Shown in pieces: positions 1 to 11,326 of a stretch of 64,000 bases of DNA. The position numbers and the translations under genes were made by a program. Location of the stretch: NCBI GenBank assembly GCA_025677815.1, contig JAIXMP010000002.1, forward strand, positions 1,240,001 to 1,304,000, written 5' to 3'. The notes beneath the pieces were generated by a model. The model saw nothing but the letters and a program-made list of their open reading frames with translations, had not been told where the DNA came from and did no database searches. This stretch comes from Phascolomyces articulosus (lineage: Eukaryota > Mucoromycota > Mucoromycetes > Mucorales > Lichtheimiaceae). Numbering within the stretch: the stretch's first letter is position 1; every line of letters begins with the position of its first letter.

Positions 1-42
1 GTTAGTGGTGTCATTAATTTTGGTTTGATATTCTTGTTTCAG

Positions 43-153
43 TGCATAGGCGTTTGGACAAAGACAACTCGTTATGGTAGACAAAAAGTTGGTTTTGTTC
101 AATATAATTCTCATTTTGACATTACTGCGTGTGTTGGATACTTCAAAGAATGA
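43..153 (+). CDS. possible terminal exon of an upstream gene (partial)
   Basis: An acceptor-like pyrimidine stretch ending in AG at 41-42 is followed by one open frame from 43 that stops with TGA at 151-153; the other two forward frames close within about 12 codons. The 36 residues (start CIGVWTKTTRYG, end ITACVGYFKE) look like ordinary protein sequence rather than low-complexity AT translation. The preceding exon would lie before the window, because bases 1-42 look like the tail of an intron. I do not recognise the family. A longer overlapping ORF at 74-340 in another frame is hydrophobic and lysine-rich, like translated AT-rich intergenic DNA, and is less convincing. Confidence 0.3.
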   Translation, partial: CIGVWTKTTRYGRQKVGFVQYNSHFDITACVGYFKE

Positions 154-2065
154 AACTCTTTATTATAGTAAGAAAACAAAAGAAAAAAACGCGAATGGAC
201 GCATTGAATCAACATTAATTATGCACTCCATTGAAAGATTCAATCAAACGGATAATATAAAAAAGAGATCTCCAATGGAGAAGCAAGGCATTTTATATAT
301 CATTGTTATTATCATTTTCTTTATTGAAATATTAAAATAATATATATAAAGGAATCTCTCCCTTTTTTTTGAATGAAACAACAAAATGAACTTGTTTGTA
401 GTTTCAGAAAGATTAAAAGATAAGGGATTGTGGATCACAATTCAATACAATCCAAAGCAAACTTTTTACCCTCTGACCATTCAGGGCTTTTGGGGATGCC
501 CAGCTTTTTGGAGACGGCTAGTAGCCGGGTGCTTCTATCCTAAGAGTACAACTAAAAGCTAAGAGACAGGATAGTGGGAGTGACTAGAGCAGAGGCTTTC
601 GAAGGTTTCTTCTCTTTTAATATTATTAAAACAAGGAACTTAGATTAGGGGACCTCGCTCCGCCATCCATTAACAACTCGCATGCACTGTTGTTAATGAA
701 TGTGCCGGCCACACGCCACACGGACGCCCTAGTTTGGGTTCGAATGGCCGAAGGGTGGGTAGTATAACAACGGCCTGAAAGTAAAAAGTAAGCTTCAGAT
801 TGTAAAGAGTTGTGACCAAAGAAGAGAAAAGAAAAAAAAAAGCTCTCTGCATATTGCTTTTATAATTTTTTCAAGTCCCGTTTCTTTTTACCTTTTGCAT
901 ATAATTTTATGCAACGTACTTCTTTAACGGTAACAAAAGCAGGAATGTTAAGAAGCGGCAGGGACAACATTGTCGTGGAAACATAATGTCACAAGTCATC
1001 TTTGAGAGAACTTCATTTGACCCGTTTTGCTATTTTTACATAAGTACCTTTTCGCGAAGTCAGGGCTCGTTCATAATGCATGAAATTAATTATTTCGGGT
1101 TTTTGTCGGCAATGATGGTAATGATTGGATCTTTTTTCATCATATACAGTTTGGCATAATATTATATCATAGGGGGGATTAATGATCTACTCTTTTAAAA
1201 GCGGATTTGTTGAATGAAATATATACTTGTTAAATTTAAAAACCTACCATTATATACCATTTGCCAATGTTATCCAATAATTATATTTATAAAACCACAC
1301 AATAGTTTCTTTATTTTGTTCTGTATGCGAATTTATATAGTTATATAATAGTAGTAATTTGCTTCATAATGTTTAGACATTCCTTTTTATTATTCCTGCT
1401 TCTGACATAAAGGAACAATTACATTGAGGTCGAGCATAAGCTCCCGATATCGAATATTTGTTATAAGTATAAAATCAATACATTGACACCATTTTTATAC
1501 AGAAGAAACCAACGGAATGACATTATCTTCTATATCAAATCTTGATTTGCTCAAACGTAGTCGAAAAGTGTTGCATTACTAATCCTGTCGATTTTTACTT
1601 TACCTTGTTGATATATAGTCATGATGATATTATAACAGGTAAATAAATAAAGATAATTCCACACAAATAAAAAAACATCCACATTAAGAACACTACATAT
1701 TTCAGATCTTATCATACGTAAAAAAAATTCGGCCAAGCTTGAAAGAAATGGGAAAAAGAAAAAGTGTTGAATTGATCCTGTTTTATCTGCTCTTTTGCTT
1801 TTCACATTTTTATTTTTTTACAATTGAAAATACCATTCCAATACTTAAAATTTATTATAAATTGTCAAATCATAGAGAAATACACATAGAAGACCGGATG
1901 GGATAACTTGGTATTAAAATCTGGTGTGGAAGGGATGTCAAGGCGCAACCATTCATTTTTTATTTGTTCATGGTTTGAAACCCAGTACAAAAAAAAACAT
2001 ACTTTCATCGTGGAGAAGTAAAACTGTCTTATTGTTTATCCTTCACCATCCAATTTAAAAAAATT
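154..2065. other. intergenic, non-coding, with a GC-richer island at about 460-800
   Basis: No convincing coding sequence was seen on either strand. Most of the stretch is AT-rich, but about 460-800 is clearly richer in G and C and contains a long imperfect hairpin (664-702). The part just before 2066 should hold the EndoG promoter; an A-rich stretch directly precedes that ATG. Confidence 0.6.
664..702. repeat. 14-bp inverted repeat (hairpin) in a GC-richer island
   Basis: Left arm 664-677 and right arm 689-702 are complementary over 14 positions with one mismatch, around an 11-nt loop (678-688). The innermost 10 bp are perfect (CATTAACAAC against GTTGTTAATG). The surrounding GC-rich sequence differs from its flanks, which could mean the relic of a mobile element or a structured RNA, but I recognise no known family, terminal repeats or target-site duplication. 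Confidence 0.5.
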
Positions 2066-3144
2066 ATGGCTTCTCCTGCTGCTGAACGGGTCACTTACTT
2101 GGTAGGTGGTGCTGCACTTGGTGCTATTGGTACTGCTGCTTATCTCAAATTTTCACAAAAACCTAAACCTGCTGCTATTTCTCAACCTGTTCCTGTTGCT
2201 ACCCAACCTGTTCCTGGACCACCAGGTGGACCTCAACGATCATTAGACAAGATTGAAAATGCAAAGACTATTTTACCATTTGGTTTCCCAGGTAATTTTT
2301 TTTCTTTCATTCCAATGAAATAATAATACTAACAGCTAATGAACAATCGGTTCAATGTATGTTTCTATGGGGATCATTATAAAAATATATAGGTCCTGTC
2401 AACGACATTGTATACCGTAATGCCTATGTTGTCTCATACAATCGTCGTGATCGTAACCCCAACTGGGTTGCTGAACATCTAACACCTGCGTCCTTGAAAC
2501 GTCAAGAAGGTGTCGATAGAGCGAAATCCAATTTCTCAGAGGATACCAATATCCCTGTCCAATTCCGAGCTCGTCTTCAAGACTATTACAAGAGTGGATT
2601 CGATCGTGGTCATATGGTCCCAGCAGCCGATGTCAAATTTAATCAAGAAGCCATGAATGAAACCTTTTATTTAACCAACATTTCACCTCAAGTCGGTGAA
2701 GGTTTCAATCGTGATTATTGGGCTCATATGGAAAACTTTTGTCGTTCCTTGACAAAGACTTTCCCCGATGTCTATGTCTTTACTGGTCCTCTTTATTTAC
2801 CTCATCAAGAAGCTGATGGTAAATTTTATGTTAAATATCAAGTCATTGGTAACCCACCCAATGTCGCTGTGCCTACTCATTTCTATAAGGTCATTCTGAC
2901 TCAAAAGAATGGTAAATACAGTGTGGGTGCCTTTGTTTTGCCCAATGCTCCTATTTCTGATGATATTCCTTTGGAACAATTCCGTGTTCCTTTGGATGCA
3001 GTGGAACGTGGTGCTGGTCTCACGTTCTTTGATCGTATGAATAAGGATGGTTTATATGATTTGTGTAAGGAAACCAAGTGTCAAATTGTATTGAGCAAGT
3101 TCCATGAAGCACAAAAACAACAGCAAAAGAAGATTTCCGCGTAG
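2066..3144 (+). CDS. NUC1: mitochondrial endonuclease G (Nuc1-type DNA/RNA non-specific nuclease)
   Basis: Two exons (2066-2291, 2393-3144) encode 325 aa. A hydrophobic N-terminal segment rich in Gly and Ala (about residues 9-25) fits the inner-membrane or intermembrane-space anchor of Nuc1/EndoG. The family signature DRGHMVPAAD begins at about residue 146; its His149 is the expected catalytic base, and Asn171 in LTNISPQ matches the metal-binding Asn of beta-beta-alpha-metal nucleases. The family degrades nucleic acid in mitochondria (mtDNA turnover, paternal mtDNA removal) and in the nucleus during cell death. Length and motif order are normal. The intron splits a Gly codon and has clean GTAATT and TATAG borders. 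A stand-alone gene facing the kinesin 3' end (convergent). Assignment is secure; the physiological role is inferred from the family. Confidence 0.93.
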
Positions 3145-3551
3145 TTTTTTTGTTTATCCATCCAACCATCCATGATTTGTACATTAGATTTTATGGTTTA
3201 GCCAAAAAAAAAAGTTTTGTTTTATTTTAAATAATGAAAAAAAGAGAAAGAAAAAAAGTTTTATTGTACATAAGTTTTTAAAAAGAAAAAAGAGTGTGAA
3301 AAGAAAAAAACAATTAATGACAGACGATAAGTTTACAACAATACAAGTGATAAAAATCTGTGTGAGTGTGTGAGTGTGTGAATATGTGTGTAATATAATG
3401 TAAAGAGAGTATGTGTGTGATTATATGGAGGTGAAAAATAAAAAGGGAAAGTATAAATAGGATTATTTTTTTATGAGTGAAAATGATATAAGTTATGTTG
3501 GAGATAAAGGGAAGAGAGAAAAATAAGCTATGTAAATTTTTGGTTGTTTTT
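3145..3551. other. convergent 3' intergenic region
   Basis: About 400 bp between the 3' ends of the EndoG (+) and kinesin (-) genes. It is A/T-rich with a GT-rich simple stretch at about 3358-3395. No gene was seen; it should contain both polyadenylation regions. Confidence 0.7.
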
Positions 3552-6500
3552 TTAGAAGCACATGAACTTGTTCTTTTTGCTCATTAATTCTTCCATCCTA
3601 TTTTCAAGGATAAGTCGTGCTTTTTCAGCTTTATCTTTCAATTGACGTTGTCTTGCCAATTCTTCTTCCAACTGTTTATATTCTTCTTGGGTACGAATAG
3701 TAGCGGATTGATGCTGTGAACGGACTTGAGTGACTTGACTTCGTAAGTTTTGAATTTCAATATTGGAAGCTTGTTTTTCACGCGACAAGACGTCCAATTG
3801 TTTCTTTACTTCTCGTACCATATGTTCTGATCGAGAAAGTTGAGATTCAAGTTTACCAATCACATCTTGGTGGGCCTTGACGTCGTTTTCGGCAATACGC
3901 ATCTTGCGTTGCATGGATCGAATAATACGTTCATAACGGTCTGAAGTTAAGCTATCGCTGTTGATATCCATGGTGATTTCACTCATACTAGCTGTGGTAT
4001 TGGAGTTTTGTCGATGTAAAATAGGTGAAGATATGGATCGGGTAGGTGACATGGGAGGTGAAGACACCATGTTGTTGTTATTCGTGGTCGATGTGGTGAT
4101 AGAAGAAGTAGAAGAGGAAGGTACTGGTATCGGTGGTAATGCAGTAGGCACTGGAGGTAATGGATTAGAAGGTGGGGCTGTAGGTGGTGGGAATATAGAA
4201 GCAGAAGCGGTACGTGTACGACTGCTACGTTGATTGGAAATACGTTTGCCAGCATTTCCATGAAGTTCTTCTTCTGGAAGGGATCGAAGTGATCCAGATT
4301 TGGGAATTCTGGAATCTCGTGTGGGTGACATGACACGAGGTGTTTGTGGAGGTGAAGTAACGCTATCGCGGCCGTTATTATTGCTACTAATACGTCTACT
4401 ATTACGTGACGAGTTAGTGTTGGATAGCACTTGTTCCATTTCCTTTTCCAATCGATTTTTGGCTGAGGTTAAACGAATCACCTCTAATTCCAAATTCTTG
4501 GTCTCCAAACTCATCTTGCTATGTTGCAAACTGATTTGTCCTTCCAAATCTGTCACATGGAATGCTAACTGTTTGTTATCCTTGGTCAATTGGTCCAATT
4601 TCTTGAGTAATTCTTCTTGACCTTGAGGATCTTGCAGTTTTTCACGGAATTCGGTCAATAATTCTTCTTTGGTAGGCTTTTCGATATCGTCCTTTGTTGT
4701 TGGTGATACAGGATCACTCATCTTTCGTAACAAGTCGCTACTGCCTAAACTACTGACTTCAGATCCACTATCATTGTCCTCTTCCTCGTCCATGGTCGAT
4801 GGTTCAATACCCAATTGTTTTTGTAATGCTTCCACCTCTTTGCATTTTTCAGCATGGCTTGCATTGGTTTTATCCAATCGAAGTTGAATTTCTTTCAGCG
4901 AGGTTTCCAAGGCAACAATAGTACGTTGTTGATCCCGATTGGTCTTTTGAGTCTCTTCCAATTCAGACACGGCCCGTTCAAAACGTACATCAAATTCATC
5001 TTGATCCGTACGTTGAGCTTGTTGAAGGTGTTGCAATCGAGATTCCAATCCAGTAATGATACTACGAATATCTACATCTTCCAAAGAGGCAGCAGCTTGA
5101 GCAGCAATATCTTTGATAGAACCATCATCTTCAGAAGCACGACGTTCATTTTGAATCTTGGCCAATTCTTCATCCAATTCTTCCACACGACTTTCCAAAG
5201 CCTTGGTGCGTTGCAATTCAATGTCTGTTTGCAATTGTTCTTTTTCCAATCGACTGACGTGACCAATTTGTTGTTGCAAAGCAGTTTGAACATTGGTGAT
5301 TTCAATTTCCAATTGACGGGCACGGTCATCACTCTTAGAGGCACGCGTGATTGTTTCTTCCAATGATTTTTCAAGTTGCTCCTTTTGAGCGGATAAATCA
5401 TCAATGGCTTGTTGTTTTTCTTCCAAAGCTTCCGATTGTGTTTGATAACGAAGTTCCAAGATTTGTAATTGATCTGCGGATTGGGTTAACTGATTTCCTT
5501 GACGTCGAAGTGTGCCTTCTAAGACTTGAATAGTCATATCCAATTGTTGACGTTCTTGACCCATTTTATTCACATCACGAACCACATCTTGTACTTTACG
5601 TGTGGCTTCTTCCAAAAGGTCCGTCTTGATCTTGGTTTCCTCGGTCAAATGATCAATATAAGTTTCCTTTTCACGTAATTGTTGACGCAAAGTTTGAGTT
5701 AAAAGATCCATCTTGTCCAATTTACGATCCAAGTTACCAATAACCAAGTTTTGTTTTTCTTCCACTTGACGTAAACAATCCAAGTCAAGTTTGACACGTT
5801 CCAACTCTTCGAACCGCTGTCGTAAGGTCAATTGAGTACCCTTTTCTTGGTCCCACATATGTTGTTGCAATGTATCCGCCTTGGTCTTAATTTCCTTCAG
5901 ATTGACTTCATATTCTTCCTTTTGAGCAACAGCTTGCTTGAGTTGACCTTCCAAAGCTTGAATAGTTTCAGTCGATTGTTGTTGCAATGTTTCACGTTTG
6001 GTTTGTTCTTTTTCGCATTGTTCTTGGAGAGTGACACATTCAGACTTGGCACTGGACAAGGAACTTGTTAATTCAGTTATTTGGGCTGTTTGTTCTTGTC
6101 GTAAAATCACCAATTCTGCACGTAACTTTTCAGCTTCAGCTAGTTGTGATTCCAATTGGCCCATTTGATCGGTTTTGCTCTGGATGGATTCTTGAAGACT
6201 TTGAACAAGTTCATTGTGAATGGTCTCGGTATCATTTTGGATATCTTTTGGATCAGATGTTTGACATGCTTCCTTGATTTGACGAATCAATGCTAAGGTT
6301 GTGGAAGTGCGTTCGCTTTCATCCTTCTTTTCATCCTCCTTTGAATTTTTCACCGCTTGACTAATCTTTTGTTCAATAGCATCAATATAAGTATTGATGG
6401 CTTGTTCACGTTCTATCGATCGCGCCAAGGAGGCTTTGAGTTCTTTGAGAGAAGATAATTCAGAAGCACTCAATTTCTCTTGTTCATCTAGACTTTCAAC

Positions 6501-9176
6501 TTCTTCTTGGACGGTAGCAATTTTTTCATTGGCTGCCACAAGTGTAGGTTCTACTTTCTCTTGTTGCTGTACTGCTCGTGTTGATTCTACAGTTGCAGTT
6601 TTTGTAGAAGCAGAGGACGCTGATGATACATCATTTGCTGCTTTTTGTTGTTCTTGTTGTTTTCGAGCTGTATGAAGTTCTTTTTCAACAAATCGATTAC
6701 GTTCACGCGTCACTGCTACTTCATTTTGTAATTCCTCAATTTGTCGACGTAAATCCATCACCAATGACTCTTGAGCATCAGTTTCACTATGTGTATCTGG
6801 AATAGTAATGGTTGTACGTGCTGACGAAGAAGGGCCCACAGAAATGCGATCAGAATTAGCCGATGAACAAGAAGAGGAAGAAACATGACGTTGGCGTGAG
6901 GAAGAAGATAAAGTGGAAGGACTATGGACCAACGTATCTTGTTCATCGTCTTCTCCATGCTTGTGACTTAAGGTACGTACTTCTTCTTGCAATTTCGCAA
7001 TGGTTTCCCGTAAAAAGCTCGGATTATCATTCTTCATCCATTCTTCACAATAATGATAATCTTGATCCATCTTATTGTTATGTGCGCGACAAGCATAACG
7101 AAGGGTCTTTTCAGTACCTTCTAAATCCTCAGTATTGATACATGCCAACAAAGAAATGGTTGATGAACCTTGGAATAGTAAACGCGTCCATGGAGCATGA
7201 TCCTCGGTTTTTTTTGTTATGGTCGTAGGTGATGAAGAAGGAGAATTGTTGGGCATACTAAGCAACGGGAACACATCATCCATATTACCATGATGAGCGG
7301 AAAGATCGACAAAATGTAATTTGGAATGTTGAGCCACCCATTCACCTTCTTCTTCCTTGTTGGCTTGGCTTGGATTACGAGCTTGTTTTTCCATTTGTCC
7401 TACCATGGCCTTGACATTTAATGTACTAACGCGACGTTTGGCAGATGCAAAAGCACTGGAAGAGTTAGAAGGTGTTGATTTACTCGTTGCCATGGGTATA
7501 CGTGACGAGGGAGAAGACGAAGAGGAAGAAGTCGTTGCAGAAGAAGATTGTTGTGGCTTCTTAACCCATTTTTCTTGGGTCAATGTGATGGTAAAGACCG
7601 TATGTCTTTGTTGATCTGAAGAAGCTTGTACACCCATTTCAAGATATCTAATTTATAATTTTTTACATAAACACAAAAAGAAATTAATAAAGTATTTGTG
7701 TTGCCATCGCTCATTATTGTTGTGTAACAATGACCAATCATTTTATATACATATATAAAAGAAAGAAAGAATAAAAACCTTAAAATATCTCCAGTATTTC
7801 GTACAATGACTTCTTTAATACCATGTTGATTCTTTTCTGCATTACGAATAGGTCGATCAAATGGAAAATTAGTAGTATCTCTCTTGTTGTTGTTTTCTTT
7901 ATCTCCCAAGTTCAATAAATCAATCAAAATATGATCATCTTGGACTTGAGCAAAAGAAATTCGAACAGAATAACGTGGTGTATTGGTTCCATTGGATAAA
8001 TTAGGTGTAGAACCACGTCGTGGTGGAGATACCATGGAAACAGGTCTTAATCTAGCTGAAGCTGAAATTGATTGTGTGGGTCGAGGTGCACGTAAAGAAG
8101 ACGAAGAAGAGGATGATGTAGATGTAGTAAATGTAGATGCAGGTCGTAAATGTTGATTACTATTAGGACGTTGTAAACGATCAAAAAGGGTGGCTGCTGC
8201 TCTTGGAATAATGCCTAGCGCATCTTACTGTTTGTCAGTCTTTCTTTCCCAGTGTTATACAAATCATGATAGAAATGATAGAAATTCCCATTGTTGCATT
8301 TACCTTCATACTTTGGATCATCATAATTATTCAATGTACACCCTAAAGAATATGATTTTCCCGTTGATTTTTCACCCTATAGATATAGCAGTGGAAATAG
8401 GATGTTTTTGTAATTGTGGTACAACCCAACATTAATGATTTTGTGCACTATTTCACATGGAATTATTAAGTATCTTGAAGATGAAAAATGATGATAAACT
8501 TACATAGGCTAAAAGTGTTGCATTACGACCTATTTTTTTTAAAAAAAGCAGTAAATGGATTATATAATTTTATTATCAGTTTAAACCGAAAACAGAATAC
8601 CGTTAATGTTTGTTTCAAATACTCCAATAATCAAAAAAACCAGCTTTTACCATCCATCACTTGACCAATCAAATCAAATGCTGTGCCTCGAAAAACTTGT
8701 TCTTGTGTACTAGTGGATTCAAATACATTGTCAAAAGCAAATGACTTTTGAAATGGTGCAATGGTAATGACTTTACCCCATGTGGTAATAGTTTCATTGA
8801 CATGTTTGGTAGGTCGAACTCTTAAAGCTAATATATATATAAATATGGGTGTATTTATTTATAGAATGAAATAGAATGTGTGTGTGTGAGTTGAGTGGGT
8901 CTGGTACCTGGAAAGACCTGAAAAATAGAAACGGGGGGTGTTGTGGGTTGTTTTAGGGATTTATTTTTTCTTTTACTTACCAACATGAACAGTATGTTCT
9001 TTTGGTTGTTCTGTTAACGTGGTAGTGATAGTTGTTGTTTTAGTTGTAGTTGTTGTAGTATCGATAGTAGTAATAGATTGCTGTTTATTCTTTTTTCCAT
9101 TGATTTTATCGTTTTGTTGACGACTGAATGGCTTAGAAGACGAAGTTTTAACAGGAAGTTGTGTACTGACAGGCAT
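3552..9176 (-). CDS. kinesin-like protein with degenerate motor domain and long coiled coil
   Basis: Six exons (9176-8981, 8827-8651, 8529-8504, 8376-8304, 8214-7779, 7647-3552) sum to 5004 nt, 1667 aa. The motor spans about residues 60-495: HVALRVRP strand near 64-70, P-loop GEKSTGKS at 134-141, GIIPRA at 158-163, and the closing LRYACRAH helix at 485-492. The switch I signature NxxSSRSH is not present; the region reads SSDQQRH (312-318) and is about ten residues short. Switch II DLAGSE is replaced by DLSAHHG (417-423). Ser-rich insertions interrupt the motor. The rest is predicted coiled coil (about 500-1360), a Ser/Pro-rich linker and a final coiled coil ending KFMCF. This suggests a kinesin that may bind microtubules or cargo without normal ATP-driven stepping. 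The subfamily cannot be fixed by eye. Exon 3 is only 26 nt. Confidence 0.88.
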
Positions 9177-9699
9177 TGTTGTTGATATAATGATAATTAA
9201 AATAACACTTGGCTTCGTCGATAATAATAATATGCATCAAAAATTATATATGTAAAAAAAAAAGGACTGAATGAAAAATGATAATGATGATGAATGATAT
9301 ATAAGGAGACTCTTTTTTTAATACAAAAAGAAAGTATGGTTTTTTTTGTTATATGAGTAAAAAGAAGGAATGACTGAATAAAAAAAAAAGTGAGGAGAAG
9401 AAGAAAAAAAGAAGTAGAAAAAAAGTCAATGAAGAAGAAAAAAAAAGATTCAATTTTTTTTTTCCTTATCGTGCGATTGATTAACTGGAGTATTTTCCTA
9501 ATTGTAATTATGTGTGTTTGTATGTGCTGTGTAAGTGTAAGTTTATGTGTGTGTGTGCGTTTTAAAATCGGGTTTGGAGTCGTTATTTCGCTGGTTGAGA
9601 ACTAATCTTATTCATGGGTGATACATAGTCCAACCAAGCCAACTCAAACATATTATTTTATTATTATTATTTTTACTATACAATAACTCTCATTGAACA
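9177..9699. other. intergenic: kinesin promoter and cardiolipin synthase 3' end
   Basis: About 520 bp with long A-runs and a GT-rich stretch (about 9508-9560). A 71-aa ORF here is lysine-rich low-complexity translation and not credible. It must carry the kinesin promoter and the 3' end of the next gene. Confidence 0.65.
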
Positions 9700-11326
9700 C
9701 TAATCTTCGCGATTAAGGATTCGTACAGCGTCTTTGGAATAAATATAGCTGGCGCCAGACCAAATCGTTGTGCCACCCACTGTCCAACTAAAATAATTAT
9801 AATAATTATTAAAATAAGGAAAGGATAGACAAGCAACTATTCTTTTACTTCTCCTTGTTCTATTTTCTTTTCTTTTCCAAATAAATATATAATAAAAAAT
9901 AGAAACTTACTGTAAAGCTGTCATGATTTCAGGTGAAGGTTGACCTAAGGCAGTCGAAGTTAAAGAAGCAGCCATCAAGACTAATTGAAGAGCTGTATTG
10001 ACTTTGCTAATCATCGTAGGGCGAACTTCTGCAGAGGGTATGGAGAAATCAAAGTAACGCACTAATGTTTTCTTGTGTACCCATCAATAAACAATGATCA
10101 ATCAGATTCGTTCCGACATTATTAAACTTGCGACTTACTGGTTTTGGTAATGAGATATACCGATAATAAAACGCGGCAAGGACAAGCCCCGCATCACGTC
10201 CAAGAATTAAGGCCGCCAATGGCACTATGTTATATATATTAAGTATATATAATAAAGTATGTATATAATGAGTGGTGTTATTATAATATTTTATATACAC
10301 GTAATTATGTATATTTATCGTAATTGACTTTTTTTTTTACTTACTTGGTAAGACACCTTCTGCTGCCAAAGTTACTGTCATTACCGTCATTAATGCTTTA
10401 TCTGCAGCAGGATCAATAATACTTCCAACCACTGTCTTGAGATTATATTTACGAGCAATATATCCATCCAACTATATAAGAAATGATGATATATTCATTT
10501 AGAAAAGATGGATATATATAGAAAGAAAGAGGGGAGAAGAATGAGAAAGTCGTCACACAGAAAAAAAAAGTGATCGCACGTGGCCATACCAAGTCCGTGA
10601 ATCCTGCCAATGCAAATATGCCTAATGCGAATTCATAGTCATGTTTCATGATTAAATAACCTATAAATGGTGCAGATACTAATCTTGCAAACGTCAGGAA
10701 GTTTGGAATTGTATAAATATTTTCATGGGTTGGAATCGCCTTGTCTTTAATCTATATCAAATTTAATTCCATACGTCAAAATAGATAAGATTTTAAAAAT
10801 ACTGTCGTAGTTAGTAGACGCTAGTAATATCTATTTACCGAATTAATCATCATTTTTGCATTAGCTGCTTTTTGTTGTAATTTTTGAGCAGGTGTGGATG
10901 GCGATCGATCGCTATTATTATTATTGTTACTAGGTGATGCTAACCAACGTCGATTCATTACTTTATAAAGTCTATTTACTTGACATGTTGGTTCATTATA
11001 ACGAAATCTATAATATGATATGGTATGTTATTGTGTGTTGTTGAGTTGCAAACGCTTCTTATTTTATTATTTTATTTATTTATATATCCATTTTTTTTAA
11101 ACGTCTCTCTTTCACTTTCTACTTCTTTTATAAAATAGAGAATATAGAAAATAGAATACCTTAATGTAACCATGGTGCTTTGGGATTGTTGTAATGACGT
11201 GTATCGAGTCCAACATTTGAATGCTTGTCCATGAAGATGTCGTACGCGTGTAACTGACATTGGAGAAAAAGGTCCAAGAGGAGTGGTTGTCATTTTCAAT
11301 AACTGAATTTGCACGGTAGGTAACAT
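9700..11326 (-). CDS. CRD1: cardiolipin synthase (CDP-alcohol phosphatidyltransferase), mitochondrial
   Basis: Seven exons (11326-11160, 11007-10839, 10751-10590, 10471-10345, 10224-10139, 10071-9911, 9787-9700) total 960 nt, 319 aa. The enzyme condenses CDP-diacylglycerol with phosphatidylglycerol to make cardiolipin in the mitochondrial inner membrane. The CDP-alcohol phosphotransferase motif is complete: D168-G-x2-A172-R173-x8-G182-x3-D186-x3-D190. Flanking blocks IYTIPNFLTFARL, LILGRDAGL and EVRPTMISKVNTALQL are typical of eukaryotic-type cardiolipin synthase rather than PG-phosphate synthase. The N-terminus is rich in Thr, Arg and Gln and suits a mitochondrial presequence. For exon 6 the acceptor at 10072 was chosen over one eight nt downstream because only it keeps the frame through KTLVRYFDFS. 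Assignment is firm. Confidence 0.93.

Noticed and set aside
74..340. 88-codon + strand ORF
   Set aside because: Ile/Lys/Leu-rich translation of AT-rich DNA; overlaps a better short frame at 43-153.
730..750. tRNA B-box-like GGTTCGAAT
   Set aside because: No A box at the right distance, no cloverleaf and no acceptor stem could be drawn.
4854..5366. 170-codon + strand ORF and other long antisense frames over the kinesin gene
   Set aside because: They lie opposite the kinesin coiled-coil coding sequence and mirror its codon usage; no independent start context or family features.
8908..8917. 10-nt candidate microexon in kinesin intron 1 (CAG before, GTACC after)
   Set aside because: Including it would shift the frame; direct joining of 8981 to 8827 restores HVALRVRP.
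10060..10075. Alternative acceptor (CATTAG) for cardiolipin synthase exon 6
   Set aside because: It leaves the wrong phase; the acceptor eight nt upstream keeps the conserved frame.
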